Shown: in pieces, positions 1 through 11,824 of the stretch
Position numbering within the stretch: position 1 is the first letter of the stretch
Layout of the letters: each line of letters begins with the position of its first letter
Source: Ustulina deusta
Lineage: Eukaryota > Ascomycota > Sordariomycetes > Xylariales > Xylariaceae
Length of the DNA stretch: 64,000 nucleotides
Assembly: GCA_023159155.1 (NCBI GenBank)
Contig: JAJNNX010000030.1
Location: forward strand, 372,001 to 436,000
Direction of reading: 5' to 3'
Position numbers and translations under genes: made by a program
The notes under the pieces: generated by a model
What the model saw: the letters and a program-made list of their open reading frames with translations, nothing else
Databases searched by the model: none
What the model was told of the DNA's origin: nothing

Positions 1-2385
1 GGCAATTGTGCGTCTACGGGAATCCTTAGCATTTTGGAAAGAAGGAACACACGCAGAGAAATTGGAGGGCAATAATTGTTATGTTAGGTAGTGAATAACA
101 AAATCATCAGATGAATTATCTAACCTATACTAGAGTCCCAGCAGGCGAGCTGCTGACCTCTCTTGCTCGTAATTGTTATGACTGTGAATAATAAAGGAGA
201 CAAATGTTGGACTGGGGCGTACATGATTAGGTACACATATCTGCATGCCATTGTGTGCAACTTGAACTTTCGCTGATGACCACCTGCACACCTGCACCAA
301 GATGCTGCAAGACCTAAAGCTAGCCCCACTTCGGCGCAGGCGTGACCCAATGGGCTGCGATTACAGTTTAAGAATCAGTCGCCTGACCTGCAAGAAAGTA
401 GCGAAACACATACGCAAAGTACCCCATTACCACCGGGAGCCATCAAACCTGCCCGGGCCAGAGTTATAGGTCTACTTCAGCGCCTACCTACCGAACCTAA
501 TTACCTACTGCCGCCTAGGTACTCAGTGTACTGCCTCTGTCCAGCACATCCAATGCCTACCACAGATAGACACCCTTAGCTACCCCTCCTCGCTCTCTCT
601 TCGCTCATCATCCGCCTATCTAGAGAAAGCCAGCCAAATCCGACCTTCTTTCCATTCTTCTTACCCTGTGTGTAGCTTGCTGTCTTCCTGTGTGTCAGTC
701 TATCTACTACCTAAGGTACCTACTACCGTTTCCATTACCTTGCCTCGATCCTAAACTCCAATATTTTCCCACGTTTCCCTCTCTTCCTTTCCCCAACCAT
801 CCAGGGTTTGGATTCAGTATACGTTCATCTAACCCATCATCGAGTCTCGATCCCGCTGTTTTCCTGTCCATCTCCTGACACACAAACAACCCTAATACTG
901 CATTTGCTGGCCCTCTCTTCATCGAGTGAGTCTGCAAATGGCTAACCAGTTTGGTTTACATGCCTTTCTTTCCCTCTCCCTCCCCCTCCCCCTCTCCCTC
1001 TCCTTTCCTTTTCCGCTCCGCTCTACTCTGCTCCTTGACAACCCTTGATACGACGACCTCTCCAGATGCATTCGCCAGTATACTTACCTGCAGCCTCATG
1101 TCAGTTCGCTAACCGTCACCTGAACCCAGGACTAGGTACCAGCAGACAGTGTACAAGCACCTGGCCTCTATCAGTCACCGTAAACAAAGAGGTGAGTTGT
1201 ACTGACTTGTGACTGTTGGCTGTCGACCAGCCGTTACACCGTTATTACACCACCACCAGTTACCACGAGACGTGTGGATGCGGTCACAGTCACGATCATT
1301 AGTGGCCGCCGTCCTACAGCACACCCCGCACACCCAGCACCACACATCAACCCCCAGCTCGTCCCCGGTGCTTCATCCCATTGACTTACAGCCAGCAAGT
1401 CGACCAAAGGACATTCTGTCTGCCTAATTGCCATTTGCTGCTATGATCTATCATTCCGCCTACTTTCATTGTGCAAGTGTACCTACACATGTGGTATTAT
1501 CTTCACGATGTTGTAGTAGGTTGGTAGTCGACAAGTACCCAATTGAGTGCATCCGCCCACCTGAGGAACACCTGAGGAACACCTGAGGAATATACCTGGA
1601 TACCTCCTACCACTGCTACAGCGCTGCCAGTGCGGTTCTGTCGTTACTGGTAGAACTTAGCACAGCCCACCCCAGTCTGGTTCCGTCCCCCGTTGATTCT
1701 TATTCGAGCAGCTCACAACAGCTTGATCGGCTGGCCTGACCTGACCTCATTACCTAACAAGCCCTTTCCGCAAAGTCACGCTCGTCATCCTATCACTCCT
1801 CCATACAACCTAAACAACCCTGAAAACCCCGCCAGAATCCCTACCCAGCTACCTCACATTCTCCTACTCGAACCTCTCCTCTACCCACCAACCTACACAC
1901 AATACACTTCTTCTATTTCTCCAACAACACCCGTATTTTCTCTCTCGTCTTTGATTCAAATAACTTGTTTACATAGTTGTTCTCTAACAAGTCCCCCAGT
2001 GCGTGTACGCCTTTTTTTTTACCAGCCAAGCCAATCAACCAGATCGCCATCCCCCCCACGCGCCTTTGCATCGCAACAACGGCGCTGGCATTTTCACTCT
2101 TATCATCTTTACAGCCACTGCCTCCTGCTGTTCTACCTTTCGGCTTGTCTACACCACCCTCCAAGGCACGTAGACCGACCCACCCAGCAATCGCATCCAG
2201 CCCATCCGTCAATTAAGTGTTGCCGACACACGCACAACCCGGCTGATTCCACGCACCTACTCGTCGGTCATTGCCCAACACGGCGTCCGCAACTCTTTGG
2301 ACGCTTCCCGTCTCTACTTCCTGACCACAAGAGGCGACTTGGATCGTATCCCACGTAGTGCGTCCAAGGCTGATACCTTCTCACC
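1..2385. other. Upstream region and probable long 5' leader of the GSK3 gene
   Basis: I see no supportable gene here. The region is pyrimidine-rich. It has a nearly pure C/T tract at about 963-1012 and three perfect copies of an 11-bp unit (CACCTGAGGAA) at 1558-1590. From about 1750 to 2385 the sequence is again C/T/A-rich, as in fungal promoters and 5' leaders. Open frames here have low-complexity proline/serine composition on both strands and look like chance. Several TACCTA/TAGGTA words occur near 490-530 and 700-725. Confidence 0.6.
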
Positions 2386-3873
2386 ATGTCGCAGAACCGC
2401 CCAACTGCGGCATTCAATTCACTCCGCATGGGAGGTGAGCTCGAGCCACTTACCACCAACCCCTCCTCCGCAGCCCACCGTACTAAGCCAAAGTCTAGAG
2501 GTCATTCGCGAAAAGGTCCAAGACGGCGTCACCGGCGAGACGAGAGACCTACAATATACACAGTGCAAAATTGTCGGCAATGGCTCGTTCGGTGTTGTCT
2601 TCCAGACAAAATTATCGCCTTCAGGAGAGGACGCCGCTATCAAGCGCGTGCTTCAAGACAAGAGGTTCAAGGCAAGTCTAGGGTTCATGTTCAACCATAT
2701 TGATCTCGTCGACCTATTTGCTAAAACTCCATCCAGAACCGAGAACTTCAGATCATGCGCATCGTGCGCCACCCCAACATTGTTCATCTCAAGGCCTTTT
2801 ATTATTCTAACGGGGAGCGTGTGAGAATTGATTTCGTCCCATCGCCTACGAGATTGAGTTTCTAACAAATTGAATAGAAGGATGAGGTTTATCTAAACCT
2901 TGTGCAGGAGTTCGTGCCTGAGACGGTGTACCGCGCCTCGCGGTTCTTCAACAAAATGAAGACAACGATGCCGATTCTCGAAGTCAAGCTGTACATTTAC
3001 CAGCTGTTCCGAGCTTTGGCCTATATCCATTCTCAAGGTATCTGCCACCGCGACATTAAGCCACAAAACCTTCTGCTTGACCCAAATACTGGGATACTCA
3101 AGCTTTGCGACTTCGGGAGCGCCAAGATTCTAGTCGAAAACGAGCCCAACGTATCCTATATCTGCTCTAGGTACTACAGAGCACCAGAATTGATCTTTGG
3201 CGCAACCAACTATACAACCAAGATAGGTAAGGAGCTTTTCTATTCCCACGCTGGGGGCACCTTTCTGACCTCTGCACAGACGTCTGGTCGACTGGTTGTG
3301 TGATGGCGGAATTGATGTTAGGCCAACCCTTATTCCCGGGAGAGTCTGGCATTGACCAGCTTGTGGAGATTATCAAGGTCCTTGGAACACCTACTAGAGA
3401 ACAAATTCGAACCATGAACCCGAACTATATGGAGCATAAATTTCCCCAAATTAAGCCTCACCCATTTAGTAAGGTGTTCCGGAAGGCCGATGCAAACGCG
3501 CTCGACTTGATAGCAAAACTGCTAGAGTATACGCCTACCGAGCGTCTGAGTGCCATTGATGCCATGGTACATCCATTCTTCGATGAGCTGCGGGATCCAA
3601 GCACAAAACTTCCTGACTCGCGGCACTCGAGTGGGCAGCTGAGAGACTTACCCAGTCTTTTCGACTTTACCAAACATGGTGAGTGCCTATTTCCCTTCAG
3701 AAATTTCACCCATAGACCTTACTAACAAATCTTTGCTAGAAATGTCGATCGCGACGCACCTGAATCATAAACTAGTTCCTGCACACATGAGGTCAACGCT
3801 ACTCAGCCGAGGGATTGATATTGACAATTTTACGCCAATGTCGAAGCAGGACATGATGGCCCGATTAGACTGA
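2386..3873 (+). CDS. GSK3: Glycogen synthase kinase-3 family Ser/Thr protein kinase
   Basis: This is a CMGC-group kinase of the GSK3/shaggy family, expected to phosphorylate primed substrates in growth, stress and developmental signalling. Six exons (2386-2434, 2499-2671, 2737-2820, 2878-3226, 3280-3678, 3740-3873) join in frame to 395 residues, close to the catalytic core plus a short tail. The glycine loop GNGSFGVV is at about 43-50, the ATP-binding Lys at 65, the catalytic HRD at 159-161 and the DFG at 180-182. The activation-loop motif [13 protein letters not shown] places the conserved regulatory Tyr at 196. The start is the ATG of MSQNRP, just 5' of the first intron. The N-terminus is short and lacks the animal-type inhibitory Ser segment. 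Introns are 53-65 nt. The second intron (2672-2736) begins with GC rather than GT. Family identity is essentially certain; physiological role is inferred. Confidence 0.96.
2672..2736 (+). other. GC-AG intron in the GSK3 gene
   Basis: The exon joins ...aggttcaag and aaccgagaacttcag give the conserved kinase stretch [13 protein letters not shown] only if the intron runs from GCAAGT to CCAG. No GT donor near the junction keeps the frame and the conserved residues. The extended donor AAG|GCAAGT is the strong consensus expected of rare GC-AG introns. Confidence 0.85.
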
Positions 3874-5267
3874 GCCGCATTAACCGTGGCCTTGAATTTT
3901 TCTGATTACGCAATGTCGCCTGTATCGCCGTAGCCACATTTGCTCATTCGCCAGATTTGTATACGACATCAGAACCCGCATCGGACTTTTGAGCCTAGCA
4001 CAGCCGAAGAAGGAGTCCTTCGTCTATCTCGATGCCTTTTCACCTAGGTTTGTGATGATGAAGTATTGGGGGATCTGACTCGGGCAATTGGGATGTCGTT
4101 GAACGTCACTATCCGTCTGGCAACTTCTAGGATGTCTGTTGGAACTTTCGAGACTCCACAGTACAACTTGATCTTGGCAGCTCCAATGCGGCGGCAGAGA
4201 CAGCCGCAAGTACGATGCCTGGATCAGTAACTAGGACACGCAAGATCCGTCTCGTGTTCTTAGTCCTTTTCTATGCATGGCTGAGACGGCATTTGCTTTC
4301 ACTATCTTGTTCGATTATTCGCTTTGTCCTTGTGGTAGAACGACCATGAGGTGGTTGGATCCCCTTTATGTGCCCCCCTCGGGATAGCCCTACATACATG
4401 TTGCAAGAGGGGTACTGTGGCGTATATTTTGTTCGATGAGAAGGCTACGGCCCGGAGTAAGGCCCGAGAGCATTGCGTGAGAGGGATGCATTGATATTCC
4501 ATTTGACAGGACTTGTCCTTGTCGTCTTCGTTGCGGAAATTCAGAGCTGCGCCCTCGAGGGAAAATTCGGATACTCCAAAAGATTTCTTTGCATCGGACG
4601 GCATATTCCCACTCGACATGAGTAGGAAGGGACAAAAAAAGGGGGAAAAAACACTAGGCCCGCTGTCTGTGATAAGATGCCCAGACACGCTATGGGTCAA
4701 CTGCTCGGCCCCAGCATGGTAAACAGAAGCAGTTTTCGCCCAAGAGAAACCGACATTATCAATCTTTCATTGTGGATTTCCCTGCGAGATATACCCGGTG
4801 ACACGTAGTGGAATAAAAGTAGAAATGCTTAGGTGAAGTAAAGTAGTGTCAAATCGTACAACTTCTAATACGTAGGTAACCAAGGACTCACTCAATTCAC
4901 CTCTGTCTACATTGATAGGCGTCATTACAGTAGGTATAATGTGTCTTCCAGATATTACTACGTAAAAAGTAGGTATCAAGCTCCAGACGTGCCTAGCTCA
5001 CTAGCTGCGTAAGATCGACCAAGTTTGGAAGCGGGTCCGTGCACGGCGCGTCACGTCCAAGCCGGTAGGTAGGTATGTAGGTAGGTAGGTACCTTGAACC
5101 TGCTAATCTTCAAATACCTAAGGCAGTGCTCCTTAGGGACTTAATCCACACCAAGCTATAAATAAGTACCTACTTAAAGCTTCACCAGCCATTGGAGCGC
5201 ATCTGTCCATCTATTATTCTGGTTGTTTATCCTACCAGCTTACCAGAAGGTGCATTCTTCGGTACAC
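3874..5267. other. Intergenic region between GSK3 and CBP80 genes
   Basis: It holds the probable 3' UTR of the kinase gene and the promoter of CBP80. A minus-strand open frame at 4302-4700 has no recognisable domain and I do not call it. At 5065-5093 there is a run of TAGGTAGG-type tetramers, about 175 bp before the CBP80 start. Confidence 0.5.
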
Positions 5268-7855
5268 ATGGCCGATTATGATCGCAGACAACCCGCCGGC
5301 GGCAGCGGCTACAACGGTCGGAAGAGGCGATACAGAGGTAAGCCCATCGCTGTCGAAGACTGAGGCTCTCGCTTCGTCTTTCGTCTTCTTGCTGGTGCCA
5401 TCCCACGCCATTTGTAGGCAAATGCCGGGACCAGGGAGCTACTAACGGGACTGGTTCAGATGACGACGAGTACGACCGTCGGCCGCAACGGCGGCGCTAT
5501 GATGCGCCTCTACCTGTTCGGATACGAAAGCAGCTTCTGGGCTTAGCAGAGTCTCCCCTCCGTCGGTGGCACGAGGAAGTGCAGTCTATTGCACAGGTCA
5601 TTGCCGACGGCCACGACGACCAAGAGCTGCAAACCAGTTTTCTAGACCTAGTGCCGCAGATGGTGCTCGAGCAGCCCCTCAAGATCCCCTTCGTTGCCGC
5701 GGTGGTGTTGGTCGTCAACTCGTTGAAGCCCGAAGTCCTCGACGCGCTGCTTGTACGCATCGCCTCCGCGACCGAAGAGAGGGCGAAAGAGGGCGAGTGG
5801 CGCGACGTAAAGCTGCACCTCAAATTTCTGGCATGTCTGCAGAGCTGCTTGGAGGGCGACGGCTTGTTCTCCGTGCTAGACGAGTTATTCAGCCGTGCCG
5901 TCGATCTACAAACCGCAAGTTCTGATGATGTAAGTCTGGACACCCAGTCCCTAGCCTACCAACTTCTTTCCGCTCATGGCAGCTTTTCAGACTATCGGAA
6001 CCGAGCTCGTTAAGATCATCCTACTTACGATTCCCTACATCTTGGCCGCCGCACCTTCTGCACAGTCGCAACAGAAAGCTGCCGAGCTTATGGACAAGAC
6101 TGACATAATCGCGTCGGAGCCTCACGCGTTACAGGTCCTCATTGATCCGTACCATACCGAGAAAGGAAGCGAGAGTCCAGCAGCCAATATGAGTCTTATC
6201 GGTCTGCTTCAGAAGCAGCTTCAGAACGAGGCCGCCAACAACTGGCCCCTCTCGTGCCTACCGAGGCCGTGGCGGATGCCGCTGGAGGAGATCGAGCTAC
6301 AAGAGAAGCTGGATGCCGCTCAAAAGCATGCCCTACCAACCATATCTCTTCCGGACAAGGTTACCGCCGGGCCGCGCCCTTTGTTTCCTGAGATATATTA
6401 CTCCGTATATATTCATCAAGACGTTGAATCTGTCCCCCCGGTGAGCAGCATCGCATCATCTGTAATCAGAGACGCTTTACTTGACACCATCAACGTCCTA
6501 CACTTCAACCGCAATATCACGGCTCGCTTCCTTATCGATGCAGATTGCTACTTTGCTCCGGGTACCTTTATCAAGCGTGCAACCCCATTCGATCGGCTTC
6601 GTGACGTGGACGGCGATCGCTCCTCTTGGAAGCCAGAAGATGTTGCGGTGGATGCTGTCTTCTCGCAGCTCTTCCAACTTCCCACTCCAGAGCATAAGCT
6701 GGTCTATTATCACTCAGTACTGACTGAAGCCTGCAAGATTGCGCCGGCAGCTATCGCGCCTAGCCTGGGTCGTGCTATTCGTTACTGTTATCAAAATGCC
6801 CATCATCTCGACCTTGAGCTCAGCTACCGTTTCTTAGATTGGTTTACTCATCATCTCAGCAACTTTGGGTTTATGTGGAAGTGGACTGAGTGGGCCGAGG
6901 ACGTCAACCTGCCTGACATGCATCCTTGCAAATCTCTCATTTTAGGTGCACTAGACAAAGAGATTCGCCTCAGTTTTGCTCAACGTATTAAGGGGACATT
7001 GCCCGAGCCATATCAAACCCTGATCGGCCCCGAGAAAGAACAAGATACTCCCGAGTTCAAATTCAACAATGAGCGTAAGCAATAACTCATCTTAGAGGTA
7101 GACAATCGACTAACAACGGAGTAGACACGCCCTTCTCTACCGAGGGTAAGGAGCTCGCCGCCCTCCTCAAGCGCAAGGCACCAGATGAGGAGATTCAACC
7201 TGTGATTGACCGTATTCACTCGGTCGCGCTTGACCAAGCTATTGACCCCCTAGTCACTAGCACAGACGTGTTCATGACAGCTGTATGCTGGGTGGGCTCT
7301 AAGTCACTGTCCCACGTGCTTGCCTGTATTGAACGAACTAAGGACAGGCTACTCGACGCTGGAGCGGCATCCGAGGCAGCGAGGGCGCAGATTATCACAG
7401 CCGTAATGAATTATTGGTCCTCCCACCCCGGCGTTGCCATCAGCATCATTGAAAAGCTGCTGAACTATTCTATCGTAACGCCAGGCGCCGTCATCGACTG
7501 GGCTCTGGTCGGAGATCGCGCCGGGGCCCACGGACAAGCTTTGAGTAAGGCATGGGTATTCGAGCTAGTGTTCCATACCGTTGTTAAGGTGACTGGCAGG
7601 CTCCGCCAAGTGGTGAAAGGTGGCGTCACGGAAGGGGTACAAGAGGAAATAACGGCTATGCGTGAGCTCTTCAGGACTATGGACGACGCGTTAGTAAGTT
7701 GGGCAGAAGGAACCAAGGATCAGCTTATGGACTCTATGACCTCCGATGGGAGCGAGGACCTAGTCAAGCGGTGGGGCGACAGATGGCTGAGAGTATTTCG
7801 ACGGCGGTCGGCTATCGAGGAGGCTTTCTTGAACGAGAATCAAACACCGGCCTAG
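5268..7855 (+). CDS. CBC1: Nuclear cap-binding complex large subunit (CBP80/Cbc1)
   Basis: This is the large subunit of the nuclear cap-binding complex, which with CBP20 binds the m7G cap of Pol II transcripts and supports splicing, export and decay. Four exons (5268-5337, 5460-5929, 5991-7074, 7125-7855) join in frame to 784 residues, the usual CBP80 size. The first exon encodes an Arg/Lys-rich leader (GRKRRYR) continuing into an Asp/Arg-rich stretch, resembling a nuclear localisation signal. It is followed by the helical MIF4G-like N-terminal domain (RKQLLGLAESPLRRWHEEV, about 40-58) and middle and C-terminal helical repeats. Family landmarks include PFSTEGKELAALLKRK and PGVAISIIEKLLNYSIVTPG. 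Introns are 122, 61 and 50 nt; the first carries an ACTAAC branch-like site at 5441. Identification rests on these conserved segments and the overall length. Confidence 0.94.
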
Positions 7856-8488
7856 AATGTATAATATAAAGTCAAGCACGAATCATCGCTCCCGCCCGTG
7901 TTGCTTGTTTGTGGATCTGGTGTTTGTTAGGTAAACATATTTCGATTAGCATCCCGCCTAAGAATTCCCCTTTCCTTTACGAAGGCTGTACATCAGTTAG
8001 ATCCGGCGATGGCTCGTGGTTGCGGTCGACAGTAACCGCCACGCACGGTGCAACGTCGACTCTCGATGGGGAGGTACTCGTATAAGTTGAGAAACAGAAT
8101 GAAAGCTGCTAGGTTGTATATTATAGGCCGCCCACGCGGTCATTCTCCTGTTCAAGGTCATCCACTGACCAGTGTATCTAGTTTTTCGCTAGGGATCGGA
8201 TGATGTATTTGCTTAGGTAAATATCTGCACTACTTGATGTCTGGCAAGGTAAGGAAGTGGTGAATGTGGAGTCATTCTTCGAGTGGTATCATTACATTTT
8301 ATTCTACAAGGCCACCTGCACACGGCAGCCATCGCGCAATTTGTGTGCCAACGCCAGACCCCCCGTTGAATATGCAGTTCCAACCTTGGTCCCAGGATAA
8401 AGGACTTGTTGTATGTATATAGTGTACACATTTCTCGCGTTGTATTCTCGCGCATTTTTCATCTCATGGCTCATCCCCGAGTGGGGAC
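7856..8488. other. Convergent intergenic region, CBP80 and TOM7 3' ends
   Basis: This holds the 3' flanks of CBP80 (+) and TOM7 (-). An AATATAAAGTCAAG stretch just after the CBP80 stop may serve 3'-end formation. Nothing else is supportable. Confidence 0.5.
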
Positions 8489-8974
8489 CTAGGTGAGAGG
8501 AGAAAGCAGCCTAAAAGAGCATCAGCCGGGTTTCCTTCCTACTAGGGACTCACAGACCGAGTAAAAGACGTCTTACCGGATGATTGAAGGACGAGGGTCG
8601 CTGCGGGTGTAGCCTGGACAGGAAAATTCAAGTCAGGATACGTGCTGTATTGAGAGTGAACATCGACGAAGGTATGGAGATTGAAAGGACCGGGGATCAA
8701 GAATCAGAGGTCGAAGGATTCGGATCGTACCGAGATAGAGGATCAATGGCAGATAACCACTGCCAACCATGTTAGAGAAGAACTTGCACCGTTCGCTCGC
8801 TGATGGGGCGGTTGATAGACATACTAGTGCATGGCGACTTTTGAGATCTCAATGATCTTGCCGATGCGCTCCTATGGAAAGGCGGGGTGAGCTTTCGTTC
8901 CAAGGCAAAAGCAAGAGGGGATGTGAAGAGCACTCAGCGAGGCGCACCTTGGACTCTTCGGAAAGGGCGAACAT
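8489..8974 (-). CDS. TOM7: Mitochondrial outer-membrane TOM complex subunit Tom7
   Basis: This is a small tail-type membrane subunit that modulates assembly of the TOM protein-import channel. Five tiny exons on the minus strand (8974-8948, 8871-8825, 8759-8731, 8613-8577, 8510-8489; 27, 47, 29, 37 and 22 nt) join in frame to 53 residues. The product starts MFALSEESK, continues ERIGKIIEISKVAMHY and GYLPLILYLG, then YTRSDPRPSIIR, and ends LLSPLT. This is the fungal Tom7 pattern: a short cytosolic amphipathic N-terminus, one membrane segment, and the conserved GYTRS-PRPS-I motif. All four introns (76, 65, 117, 66 nt) have GT donors and AG acceptors. The gene is invisible to simple ORF calling because no exon exceeds 47 nt. 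It is divergent from the SF3b4 gene. Confidence 0.93.
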
Positions 8975-9391
8975 GTTGGGCGACGGTGTGCCTTGAAAAA
9001 AGAAAAGAGTCCGAGGATTATTGGCTGTGATGATGGTTTTGCGGATTGGCCTTTCGCAAATTAGTGTGAGGGCAGCGATAGCGATGTCGAAACACTGCGC
9101 GCGATCAGAGGTGATGGGGGCGGATGCTGGTGAGCACGGTCAAAAGAAGATGACGAGCTTCTGGATGCAGTTCACTGACCCTCTCAAAAATTCGGACCTC
9201 TGACAGTAGGTACGTACCTTGACACTTGGCGCCGCCTGAGGGCCGAGTGGTAGGGACGCAATCGATTAGCATCGCTTGGCGGCTGACTTTAGCGTGGCAC
9301 TACTGTCGATGTGCTACTTCTTGCATCGCGCGTCAACATCAGCGTCAACGTCAACCCGTTTACGACAACGCAGACAGAATAGCCTTCCAAC
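8975..9391. promoter_or_regulatory. Divergent promoter region TOM7 / SF3b4
   Basis: A 417-bp gap separates the TOM7 ATG (minus) and the SF3b4 ATG (plus), so it must hold both promoters and 5' leaders. A TAGGTACGTACC palindrome-like word lies at about 9207. No TATA-type element is clear. Confidence 0.45.
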
Positions 9392-10509
9392 ATGTCGGGC
9401 GCAAAGCATTGGTAAGTAACGCCCCCTTCTTACTTCCTTCTCTACCGACGTAAACAACATCTGTCTTGGATGCTAATGCTGATATAAACCCTTTCCTCAG
9501 GGAGCAGGATAAAGAAGCCACCGTCTACGTGGGCAATATCGACGAACGCGCCACCGATGCTCTGATATGGGAGCTGATGGTTCAAGCAGGCCCCGTCGTC
9601 AATGTGCATTTGCCCAAGGACCGGGTTACGCAATCGCACCAGGGCTTCGGATTCGTCGAGTTCAATGGCGAGGTCGACGCCGACTATGCAGCCAAGGTCA
9701 TGAACGGCATTCGGCTATACGGCAAGGCCCTACGAGTCAACAAAGCCTCGGCCGACAAGCAGAAGCCCCTCGAGATCGGTGCCGAGCTGTTCATCGGAAA
9801 CCTAGATCCTATGGTCGACGAGAAAATCCTCTACGACACCTTCAGCCGCTTCGGTACCCTCATCGCGCCCCCCAAGGTCGCCCGAGATGACAATGGACTC
9901 AGCAAGGGATACGGCTTTGTCAGCTACAGTAGCTTCGAGGCGAGCGACGACGCCATCAACAATATGAACGGCCAGTTCCTCATGAATAAAGATGTCAGCG
10001 TCCAGTATGCATACAAGAAGGATGGCAAGGGCGAGCGTCACGGAGATGAGGCCGAACGCATGCTCGCTGCTCAAGCCAAAAAGCACAACGTCTCCATCGA
10101 AGCCCAACCAATGCCGCCTGCTCTCCTCCAAACCCTCACCCAAGCCGCACCTCCACCGGCTGCCGTCGTACCTCCTGTGATGGCTACTGGTGGATTCGAC
10201 CCTGCCATGGCGGCCGGCATTCCTCCCCCACGACCTATGGCCTTTGCCCCCCCTGGTGGTCACCGTGGGCCGCCCCATCCACCCTTTTCCGGTATGCCGC
10301 CTCCAGGTGCTGGCCGACCGCACGCGCTCCCGCCTGCGCCATCGGGCCTGCCAGCTCGGCCACCACCTGTCCAAAGCGGTTATGGCAGCCCCGCCGATTT
10401 TCATCCAGGCAACTTTCGGGGTCCTATCGCACCTCCGGGCTTTGCGCCGCCTGGCAACGTCGCTCCTCCCCCGCCGCCACCAGGGTTCACCCCCGGTTAT
10501 GGTCGCTGA
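9392..10509 (+). CDS. HSH49: Splicing factor 3b subunit 4 (SF3b4/SAP49/Hsh49 type)
   Basis: This is a U2 snRNP SF3b component that contacts pre-mRNA near the branch site. Two exons (9392-9411, 9501-10509) give 342 residues. The first is only 20 nt and encodes MSGAKH plus part of a Trp codon; the 89-nt intron ends CTCAG. RRM1 (about 13-90) has RNP2 VYVGNI and RNP1 QGFGFVEF. RRM2 (about 100-180) has RNP2 LFIGNL and RNP1 KGYGFVSY. The linker IGAELFIGNLDP and the C-terminal Pro/Gly/Ala-rich tail (from about 215) match the SF3b4 family layout. Other two-RRM proteins are possible in principle, but the WEQDKEATVYVGNIDE start is typical of SF3b4. Confidence 0.92.
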
Positions 10510-11407
10510 AAAAGGAGCCGTGAGACTGGCAGTGACAATTGTCCTTCAGGCAGCTATGCCTCAACGATCCACTCTAAAAGTCGGGTCTACAGAACGAATA
10601 TAGCGGAATAGCCAAGGAGACGATACGCCGCCTAGGCCAGTGATAGAAATAATCAATCAGAGAGGATTCGCAGTCACGAGCCACCCTGCAAGAGAATGGG
10701 GTCAGGGGTTTGGGATCGTAGTTCGATGGCCAGCAGGGTTAGAACGCGTGACGCAAAACAATCAATGAAGTAGGTCAAAGATACCAGCACCTCCACCAAG
10801 ATCATGACTTACCATTTTCTGGCAAGATCTCAGCTCACAAGTTGGTATTAGGAGCCTTACAGTACATTGCATTACATAGCAGATGCAGTATACAGTATAT
10901 ATGCAATTACTCGAGCCACTTTTTCTAAGCCAGGATAATAAGCATGTACAAATATAACCATATAGCTATACGCTAACAACATTGACGAATCTAAGGGCTT
11001 GATGTTGATAGATAGCATTGATGAAAGTATTAAAGTTCAAAAATTGTCTACATCCTGACAAGCTGCCATGATTATTTTGAAATCCGTATAGGTATAACAG
11101 TATTTACATCTCATAACATCTACTAATAAACATTTTAACAAGCGTTGGCTGCAATATTGCAAAATCAGGCCGCTCAGAAAAAATGGCGCTCTGTCGTTCA
11201 CTCTGATGGCGGGTGCGCCTACCTGCCTGTCCGCAATAACAACAGCAATACTATTGTCCCCAGCATCAAAGAATACACTTTCTTTGACCATGCCGACCTT
11301 GTTGCGTAGGTAATCAAGAGGTCCCTAGTGAAGAGGTCCTAGATGCCCACCATACCGGCATCCCCAGCTTTGGGAAGCTTTGTGACACTTGGATTGTAGA
11401 TAAACGC
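10510..11407. other. Intergenic region after SF3b4
   Basis: This is the 3' flank of SF3b4, turning AT-rich from about 10,850. No coherent open frame or RNA gene is visible. Confidence 0.5.
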
Positions 11408-11824
11408 CTATTTATAGTAGGATCTCATCCTATCGCGTCTTATTTTAGCTAGGGTAAACCTCTTTCCGACGAGGATTTTATTGCTTGCATTATTACCGCT
11501 ATCGAAGTCCTTCGGATTGGCGATGCGCCACTTGAAGAGGGCAAATTGCCCGTCCAACTTCTCATCAAAGTTGAGCCTGGTCGAGTCGACTAGGTCGATG
11601 GTATACATCTTGCTCGACACTGCCACCTAGAGTATAACGGGATAGCTTTGATGTCCATTGTAAAATCTTTGAAGCCTAGCACAAGCAGCCAACAATATCC
11701 CGCTATCCACATCGGTCTCACCTGAACCTGCTATATTCTCTCCCCCCCTTTTCGCTGGTGTATAGGGCACGAGCGGGTTTATGAATAGATAAATATCCTT
11801 TTGTTTATACCTATATTTGGCCAA
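11408..11824 (-). pseudogene. Degenerate coding relic, two frames split by one TAG
   Basis: Reading minus from 11824, one frame runs 65 codons, hits a single TAG, and continues in the same frame for another 72 codons to a second stop. The two halves have protein-like composition (for example LLAACARLQRFYNGHQSYPV before the stop and DLVDSTRLNFDEKLDGQFAL after it). A CAG-to-TAG change would explain the break, as repeat-induced mutation produces, but this is inference. I do not recognise the family. The surroundings are AT-rich, consistent with a decayed mobile element or gene. Confidence 0.4.

Noticed and set aside
1693..2358. 221-codon plus-strand open frame before the GSK3 gene
   Set aside because: Pro/Ser/His/Leu low-complexity product from a C/T-rich leader, overlapping the true gene region; no motif, no splice logic.
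4302..4700. 132-codon minus-strand frame after the GSK3 gene
   Set aside because: Some protein-like stretches, but no recognisable family, start context or introns; more likely 3'-flank chance.
9802..10404. 200-codon minus-strand frame over SF3b4
   Set aside because: Antisense shadow of RRM2 and the Pro-rich tail.
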